A stretch of 47,167 nt of DNA from Fonsecaea monophora (Eukaryota > Ascomycota > Eurotiomycetes > Chaetothyriales > Herpotrichiellaceae). The DNA lies in the NCBI RefSeq assembly GCF_001642475.1, contig NW_019174098.1:1-47167 (forward strand). The letters are read 5' to 3'. Each line of letters starts with the position of its first letter. Within the stretch, counting starts at the first letter, position 1. The translations under genes and the position numbers were made by a program. The notes under the pieces were generated by a model. The model worked only from the letters and a program-made list of their open reading frames with translations. It was not told where the DNA came from and did no database searches. Below are positions 40,231-47,167 of this stretch, in pieces.

Positions 40231-41953
40231 ATGTACTTCCCTGTGGCTCTCTTAGCTGTGCTTCCAGCCCTGGCAGCCTCGTCGCCTACCCCGCGACAAC
40301 GGCGCCAGACCAGCACAAACTCGTCTTCGGGTCTTCTCACCGACATCAACATCATCCAGCAGTACTGGGGTCAGATCACGCCATATGCGGACAACGCTGA
40401 GGACTACTTTGGAGTCAGCGATGTTGGTCTACCAGATGGATGTCAGGTCGAGCAGGCTCATCTCCTGCAGCGCCATGGAGCTCGCTTCCCCGGCGGAACT
40501 TTTGACGACGGGCCCAACAATGCCAACTTCGCGGCAAAGGTCATGAACTGGACACAAGCCAATTCTTCGTCCCAATTTACCGGGCCCCTCAACTTCTTGA
40601 ATTCTTACCGTTATGACCTCACACGAGATTTTCTCACGGGCATTGGTGCTTCGCAGTCCTTTATGGCCGGTGTTACTTTCTGGAATCGATATGGTCGTAC
40701 TCTGTATAACGCTACCCAGGGCCAGGTCGCATACAATGCAACTTTCGCCAACGGGACCAGTCGGCCCAAACTGACCCTGAGGACAACGAGTCAGTCTCGG
40801 ATCGAGAATACACAGATCAGTTGGGCACTGGGGTTCTTCGGACCCAGTTACCAGTTCACTCCAGACCCAACCCTTGCTAATTTCACCAACCCATTCGACC
40901 TCGTGGTCATCCCAGAGGGGGGAACCGAGAATAACACCCTAGCGTCGTACGATTCATGTTTCAATGATTTCGACCCAGTCACTGGGTACCTGGGAGATCT
41001 GGATCTGTTGAGCTATTTGCCTCTTTACCTGTCAGACGCCCAAAGTCGCCTATCCCAGTATCTTCCAAGCGGGTTTAACCTGACACTCAACGACACGTAC
41101 GCCATGCAGTAAGTCAAGCCTGTGTTTTGTATTCAAAATCTCCTCACACTCACCTCCAAACAGGAGCATCTGCGCGTACGAGTCCAACTATCTAGGCCAA
41201 TCTGATTTTTGCACCCTCTTCACCGAGGACGAATGGTCTGGGTTCGAGAGCACGCTCGACATCGAGTACTACTACGACTACTCGTACGGCAACCCAACGG
41301 GAAGGGCACAAGGTATCGGGTATCTGCAGGAGCTGCTAGCGCGGTTGCAGAACCAGTTCATCACGGTTTCCAACTCGAGCGTGAACAGCAGCCTGACCAA
41401 CAATTCCAAAACGTTCCCGCTAGGCCAGAAATTCTATGCTGATTTCTCGCACGACGACATTATCATCTCGGTGCTCACGGCGGCGTCCCTCGACTACCTC
41501 CGCGACCCGCCATCACTCACAGAATACCCGCCAAACCCCAACCGGCACTTCATCCTGTCACACTTGACGCCGTTCTCCGCGCGACTGGTGACGGAGGTGA
41601 TCGGATGCGGCTCTGGCAATCCAGCGCCCAAGAATGCGTCGCAGACGCAATACTACCCGACCCAGTACGGGTACAACCCAAGCAACGCTACGCACAAGTT
41701 CATCCGCATGCGGCTGAACAACGGCATCCTGCCACTGTCGACGATCAGGGGGGGCTACTGCGGCAACCGACCTGACGGCATGTGTCCGCTGAGCTCATTC
41801 TTGACGAGCCAGGCCAGCTCCTACGAGGCGAGCAACTATGACTACGTCTGTTTCGGAAACTACACCATCGACTTCCCGAATAATGGCACCGACTATGATG
41901 GGACACTGTTCAGCGGGAGCGCCAAACAGAACGGAGGGTTGAGGAAGTGGTGA
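40231..41953 (+). CDS. Secreted histidine acid phosphatase (phytase-like)
   Basis: Two exons, 40231-41108 and 41164-41953 (55-bp intron), sum to 1668 nt and 555 aa. The histidine acid phosphatase motif RHGARFP is at residues 81-87 (His82 nucleophile), and the proton-donor HD is at His389-Asp390 in FSHDD. An N-terminal signal peptide (MYFPVALLAVLPALAASSPT) and many N-x-S/T sequons indicate secretion and glycosylation; PRQRR just after it could be a Kex2-type processing site. Cysteines in the C-terminal third fit the disulfides of this group. Members release phosphate from phytate or other esters outside the cell at acid pH. The substrate is not decided by sequence. It stands behind a promoter with a CACGTG site and a phased repeat. 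Confidence 0.93.
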
Positions 41954-42190
41954 GGATAGGGCCCTCATAATCACAGAGACTATAAGCCCATAGCGTCGGC
42001 CCCCAGTACTGTGAAGCAGTTTACGCAGAGGCGAGTGAACATGTACATAGGCACTCGCAGTATATACGATGCGTCCGCCAAAGGATGATAATGAAATGAC
42101 GATAAGGATAATCACAGCACAGACGAGGGCATGTATTGACTGACAGATTTTGGGATCTTTGTTCGCGCATTCTTTTTCTAATTGTGTGTG
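41954..42190. other. Convergent intergenic region
   Basis: This short spacer lies between the 3' ends of the phosphatase and the hydroxyacid dehydrogenase. Nothing was seen. Confidence 0.4.
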
Positions 42191-43631
42191 CTACAGCATA
42201 TCCGGTGTGATGACATTACTCTGCAGACCGTCGATCAAGACCTCGCGCATGGTCTGGGCGCTCTTGACCCGGATGTCGACGAAGCTCTGGGGGCTGTAGA
42301 AGGCGGTGTGCGGGGTGACGACCATCCTGCCGACGAGCCACTCCTCCTTGTCGCGGTAGGCCTTTATGAGGGGGTGGACGGCGTCCTCCGGGATGGGTTC
42401 CTGGGGGAGGACGTCGAGGCCGACGCCGGCGAGGATGCCCTCGCGCAGGGCGCGCTCGAGCGCGTCGAGCTGCAGCACCTCGCCGCGGGCGGTGTTGACC
42501 AGCACGGCGCCACGAGGCATCAGCTTGACGAGGTCCCAGCCGATCATGCCGCGGGTCTCGCGGGTGCAGGCGCAGTGGATGCTCAGGGTGGTGCTGCGGC
42601 GGAACAGCTCTGCTATGTCCTTTGTGCGCTCGATGCCGAGGGCCTTGTCGACCCCGTTGGGCAGGTACGGGTCGTAGAAGAGGACGTTCCACCCGAACGC
42701 GCGGGCGCGGAGGCACGCAGCGGTCCCGATCCGGCCCAGCCCCAGGATCCCAAACACCGCCTGCGGCTGTTGGATGCGCGAGATCAGTGGCGTCTCAATG
42801 TACATCCACGGCGCGACGTAGGGTTGTCGCTGCCGCTCATGGTGCAGAATGATGCCGCGGCGCAGCGAGAGTGCCAGGGCCAGTGCGTGGTCGGCGATTT
42901 CGGCCGTGCCGTAGTCTGTAAACGGCCGTGGCCGTGGCCATGGCCATTGTCAGTCGTAAGGCTCACTGGGACATAGCTGGGCGACCTGAGATGAGAGAAA
43001 GGGGGGGAGGGTATGGGATCACAAAGTAAACAGAAAGGGGGCTCGAACCTGGCACGTTGCAGACAGTGACGCCCCTTTTGGCCAATGCGTCCCGGTCCAG
43101 TCGATCATACCCGACACCCATCCGGACTATACTACCCACGATCAAAAACCGCTCCCATCACATATCCACAAGGAGGAGACGTGGTTCGTCCGACGGGATT
43201 GATGGGAGATACCCTAGCATAGTAGACTTGGAGAGAAAGAAAACTCACACTTTCAACTTTGGGAACAACTCGAGGTCGGCGGCCGTGAAGCCCATTTTCA
43301 ACACCAGGATCCCGTCCACTTGATCCCTCAGGTCCGTGGGGATGGTCGACCAGGGTTTCGGCGTCGGAGCGCCCACGGGAAACAGAGGCGTCGAGACATA
43401 ATTCAACTTGTAGGGATGAGGTGGATTTGCCGTGAAGATCTCTTGTTCGACGACGTCGTCCTAGGCGAGCAGAAGAGATCAATTACGGGGAAACATCGAG
43501 TGCGCCTTGGACATGAGGATCACACGTACAGGGTAGATACCGTCTGCTTGGATGATTGTATAGGTTGGGACCTCGGGTACTTTGTCTGAGCCGTTGGCTG
43601 TGCCGACAAGGTGAGATGCATTCGCCGCCAT
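42191..43631 (-). CDS. D-2-hydroxyacid dehydrogenase (CtBP/SerA-like)
   Basis: Four exons on the minus strand, 43631-43530, 43460-43249, 43131-43049 and 42915-42191, sum to 1122 nt and 373 aa; the introns are 69, 117 and 133 bp. The D-isomer-specific 2-hydroxyacid dehydrogenase fold is shown by GILGLGRIG (GxGxxG at 191-196), LVNTARGEVL with catalytic Arg276, Glu305 (QEPIPEDA) and His335 (VTPHTAFYS). VRMGVGYDRLDRDALAKRGV is the preceding substrate-domain hallmark. These enzymes reduce 2-keto acids with NAD(P)H. CtBP-like and phosphoglycerate dehydrogenase-like branches are close; the absence of a C-terminal ACT domain argues against a biosynthetic SerA. Donors are GTACGT, GTGAGT and the non-consensus GTTCGA. 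Confidence 0.92.
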
Positions 43632-44686
43632 GACGATCTTGTTCTTTATAATTTTCCCCTGAGCGTCTGAATGAATAGTGACAAGGATTTATGAGTAGAC
43701 TTGGTGGCACAGAGCAGTCTTGAACTACCAAGAAATACTTGTATGGGAATATAAAATATGGATAGGCTCAAAATGTCGTTGGACTGGAATGAGGGGGATG
43801 AGAATCTGGAGAAATGCCCCTGGAGTTGACCGGGGTTGAAGCCGATACAAGACAATCCGATACCGGACATGTTCTTCCGTGTCTCTCTGCCTCTCTTTTC
43901 TTTTGTATTTGTCCAATATTCCAAAGACTACAACTTGGCATATCATGTTTGGTTATTGACCTGGTGTAGCGGTCACCTGTTGCCTCTGTATATGATTGTG
44001 TCGACCTCTGTCTTTTCTCTGACCCAACGCCTTGGTCATAAAATGAACGAATATTGGTGTTCCTGGCCGACAAGGCTGTAGGCGTACCTTTTTCCACGGA
44101 GTATTTTCTCTCCCATTGACGGTCGCAGAGCGGCGAGAGGAGCTCTCACTCTCTCACTCTCTCTCACTCTCAGCAGTGGTCATGACTTTAAGCTCCAAGG
44201 CCATGCCAGAGTTCCATGGCTATTGCCTATGGTAGACGGCCGAGTCGGAATTGACTCGTTTAGATGTTGTTGCACCTCACAGTTCAGTGCACGAGGTTTG
44301 ATGTTCTGCCTGCAGCAATATACCCGCTGTACCTTATGCACAGATACCAGCGAGGGAAAATGCATCGAAGATTCAGGTTCGTGAATGGCCGATATACTCC
44401 CCCGTATAAAGGTGCATTTCGGTCTATGTGCTCCACCCTCGTTTAACCGTGGCCGAGGCACTTTTCCGCTTGTCGCATGTGTTCCAAGGATTCAAGACGA
44501 GGCAATGAGTAAACAACCTCCGTGATCTGTCATCCGTGCAGGTTTGTGATTGTCAAAGTCTAGTGTGACCGGGAGCTCTTCATTTTTTTATCCATTGGTA
44601 CAATCTCCTCAACCGAAACAACCACTCTACCCTCATCACCAAAGTTGATTCCATTGAGTGCTGACCATCAAACCAACCAATTAAAC
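43632..44686. other. Divergent intergenic region
   Basis: No gene is supported. It contains a CTCACT-type repeat at 44142-44172 and a TATAAA-like element near 44403-44409, about 280 bp before the MDR reductase, and serves both flanking genes as promoter. Short open frames in it have no support. Confidence 0.4.
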
Positions 44687-46162
44687 ATGGCTCCAACATA
44701 CAAGACGGTGGTCCTCGCCAAACGACCCAAGGACAACATCGTCCCAGGCGAGACCTTCAAAGTTGTCACCGACAACCCGACCCCCTCCGCCGATGATCTC
44801 AAGGACGGAGAGGTTCTCTTTGAGACCAACTACCTCAGCATCGACCCTGCCATGCGGGGTTGGCTCAACAACACCCGATCATATATTGCGCCCGTTCAGA
44901 TCGGAGAGGTTATGCGAGGCGGCTGCATCGGGACCATCAAGGCCAGCAAGAACCCGCAGTTCCCGGTCGGCAGTTTTGCCACAGCCATGGCGGGATGGAC
45001 CGAGTACAAGATCTGCAAGGCGAACGAGCTGCACAGGGTAGTCGTCCCGAAGGGCGGCAGGCTGACGGATGGAATGAGTGTTCTCGGTATGCAAGCACCG
45101 GCTTCGAATTTTGAAGGGTACAATAAGCACTAACACGGGCATCTTCCAGGCGGGACTGGGCTAACCGCTTACTTTGGCATCATCGACGTCGGCAAGGTCA
45201 AAGCGGGTGATTTTGTTGTTGTCTCCGGGGCCGCAGGTGCAACGGGCAGTGTCGTCGGTCAGATCGCCAAGCTCAAGGGCGCGACCGTCTTGGGCATTGC
45301 GGGCAGCGACGACAAGTGTCGTTGGCTGACCGAGGAATTGGGCTTTGACGGTGCTTTGAACTACAAAGACAAGGACTTTGCAAAGAAGTTCAGGGCTGCG
45401 ACGAAGGTATTTTCCCCGAATGTTGTGGAAAGGTGGATGATGCTGATCAAGGACAGAACCTGATTGATGTCTACTTTGACAACGGTGAGTGATTGTATTG
45501 CGAGGGAAGAGGTTGGTAGTGCTCACAATGTATTTCTCAGTTGGCGGCGAGATCCTCGACATGGCGCTCGCTAGAGCAAAGGAACATGCTCGATTCGTCA
45601 TGTGCGGCGGTACGTGATCCTCTTGGTCTTCATACACCGGCCATGCTGATAGTTGAACAGGGATCAGTCAATACAACTCGTCCAAGCCTCAAGGACCAAA
45701 GGTATGTCCCATGATACAGCATCACCTCCTCTGAGCTAGTCGAGTCAGTCCTAACCAAGCCAATCCAGAACTATCTGATGATCATTTCCATGCGTATCCG
45801 GTAAGCTTTTGTCTCCCCTCCTATTCTCGCTGTCTCTGGAATCTATACTAACCGCGCTACGTACAGTATGGAAGGATTCATCGTCTTCGACTACGCCAAA
45901 GAATTTCCTCGGGCCTTGAAAGATCTCGCCCAGTGGCTCGCCGAGGGCAAGATCAAGCGGAAAGAGACCATCGTCAAGGGCGGCTTGGACCAGGCCGAGA
46001 ACGCCCTCAGGGATTTGTACCAGGGGTTGAATACAGGTGAGTCTCGTCTTGGAGCGACATTGGCAACGTGGTCTGTGATGGAGTCTTGTCGCTAACCGGG
46101 TCTCAGGCAAGTTGTTGGTCGAGGTCAAGCCCGTCAACGAACAAGTTCGAGCATCGTTGTGA
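44687..46162 (+). CDS. NADPH-dependent MDR reductase (PTGR/LTB4DH-like)
   Basis: Eight exons, 44687-45086, 45150-45406, 45457-45484, 45541-45609, 45661-45701, 45769-45800, 45867-46036 and 46107-46162, sum to 1053 nt and 350 aa; the introns (about 50-70 bp) all begin GT and end AG, and the 28- and 32-nt exons are the smallest in the window. The medium-chain dehydrogenase fold without zinc ligands is shown by YLSIDPAMRGWL, VMRGGCIGTI, and the cofactor loop SGAAGATGSVVGQIAKLKG (159-177). DVYFDNVGGE marks the prostaglandin-reductase/leukotriene B4 dehydrogenase branch. These enzymes reduce the double bond of alpha,beta-unsaturated ketones or aldehydes with NADPH. The ATG lies 42 nt inside an otherwise open frame. 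This is the most intron-rich gene here. Confidence 0.93.
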
Positions 46163-46980
46163 TGTGTCACTGTGTCGAACTCGTATATTTATCTACATGT
46201 ATGGCCCCTGCCCCTGGCTGGTGGGTGGGTGAGGTGATGGGTGATGGATGTGGGTGACTCTGAGTTTGACGTGCCTACCTTGGATACCCCCCCCCCCCCC
46301 CCGGGGCCCTCGTCCGCTCGCAGCTCGCAGCTCGCCATACAATCAAAAGTTTACACAATACCCATCTATCCATGCATCTGAGCTGGCTGAACTGCCAGCC
46401 CCTCTGTTTTTACATGTCACCTCCAAGCTGGTTTCTTTCTTTCTTTCTTTCTTTCATTTTTGTTTTCTTTTCTCCGTCTTTCTTTTTGTCCTGGTCCTAT
46501 GCACTCGGTATATATGTACATGTACCCATGTATGCACTTGTGTGTGCACGTAACGACTTCCGTTCAATGATGGGGTAAACTACACACTACATACTACATA
46601 ATGTATACCTAGATACATACTAGGAGGGCTATACCGTCAAATAGCATCAATGTGACCACTGACCAACCCCCCTACGGGGATATGATGTTGTATGATATGA
46701 TATGAGCTGACTTGATCTGGCTCTGTCTACACCTGGCCGAGCTTGACCAAGCCTGGCTGAGCCTGGCTGAGCCTAGCTGACACAAATTTCTCGAGGGGTG
46801 TATGGATACACGAGAGGGTATTATGCGAGAATGTGTATGAATGAGCTGGTGGTGGCAGCGAGCTAGTTGATATCTACCCCCTTGGATACAGATAGACCAT
46901 ACAGCTATACAAACAGGAAGAAGGAAAGGGGATGGGAGGATGGATGGATAGATAGATAGATAGATAGATAAACTCGGTAA
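46163..46980. other. Repeat-rich 3' intergenic region
   Basis: No gene is supported. It holds a (C)16 run at 46287-46302, (CTTT)n near 46433-46455, a CCTGGCTGAG-type 10-bp repeat at 46730-46780, and (GATA)n at about 46945-46973. Confidence 0.5.
46945..46973 (+). repeat. (GATA)n microsatellite
   Basis: GGAT units pass into about six GATA units in non-coding sequence. Confidence 0.85.
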
Positions 46981-47026
46981 ATACCTAGCAAAGTTGACAG
47001 GTTACTTTTTTTTGGCTTCTTTCCCT

Positions 47027-47167
47027 CTTCTTCTTCTTCTTCTTCTTCTTCTTCTTCTTCTTCTTCTTCTTCTTCTTCTTCTTCTTCTTCTTCTTCTTCT
47101 TCTTCTTCTTCTTCTTCTTCTTCTTCTTCTTCTTCTTCTTCTTCTTCTTCTTCTTCTTCTTCTTCTT
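47027..47167 (+). repeat. (CTT)n microsatellite running off the window
   Basis: The trinucleotide CTT repeats without interruption for 141 bp (47 units) to the end of the window, so the full length is unknown. Purine/pyrimidine GAA/TTC tracts of this length can form triplexes. Confidence 0.95.

Overview
The window is nuclear DNA of a filamentous ascomycete (Pezizomycotina). The signs are short spliceosomal introns (mostly 48-76 bp, a few of 98-200 bp) with GTRNGT-like donors and CTRAC/CTGAC branch sites, a HET-domain gene, a Zn2Cys6 regulator, intergenic TAGGTA/TACCTA runs and many microsatellites. The enzyme repertoire (Baeyer-Villiger monooxygenase, carotenoid/stilbene dioxygenase, several oxidoreductases) would suit a black-yeast-like Eurotiomycete, but that placement is inference. 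No rRNA, tRNA or CRISPR was recognised. For the main genes the exon sums I derived are exact multiples of three, which supports the models.

Region 1-6.7 kb is accessory and decaying. A PD-(D/E)xK nuclease-like gene (minus, 959-2646) is divergent from a casein-kinase-1-like gene (plus, 3051-4211). The nuclease gene has a frame break at its 5' end. The kinase has a TAG stop followed by an in-frame tail and a further intron-exon. Next come fragments of a SANT-like/C2H2-like gene without usable start codons (5.4-6.7 kb).

Region 7.3-14.6 kb looks like a small catabolic cluster: a Baeyer-Villiger monooxygenase (minus) and a beta-lactamase-fold esterase/transferase (plus) share a 783-bp divergent promoter, and a Zn2Cys6 regulator follows. 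The shared promoter holds eight copies of the half-site TGCGG/CCGCA, six of them in three pairs, and an 11-mer from it recurs in front of the regulator.

Region 14.6-17.8 kb is gene-poor and repeat-rich. A HET-domain gene follows (17.8-19.6 kb). Region 20.3-28.8 kb is housekeeping: S-adenosylmethionine decarboxylase with a long ATG-free leader preceded by two small uORFs, the cytosolic Fe-S scaffold ATPase Cfd1, an unknown membrane protein and guanine deaminase.

Region 29.9-46.2 kb carries a SnoaL/NTF2-like protein, a carotenoid-cleavage/stilbene dioxygenase followed on the same strand by an aldehyde dehydrogenase (a plausible cleave-then-oxidise pair), an unknown disordered protein, a secreted histidine acid phosphatase with a phased tandem repeat upstream, a D-2-hydroxyacid dehydrogenase and an eight-exon NADPH-dependent MDR reductase. 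The window ends inside a (CTT)n tract of about 47 units.
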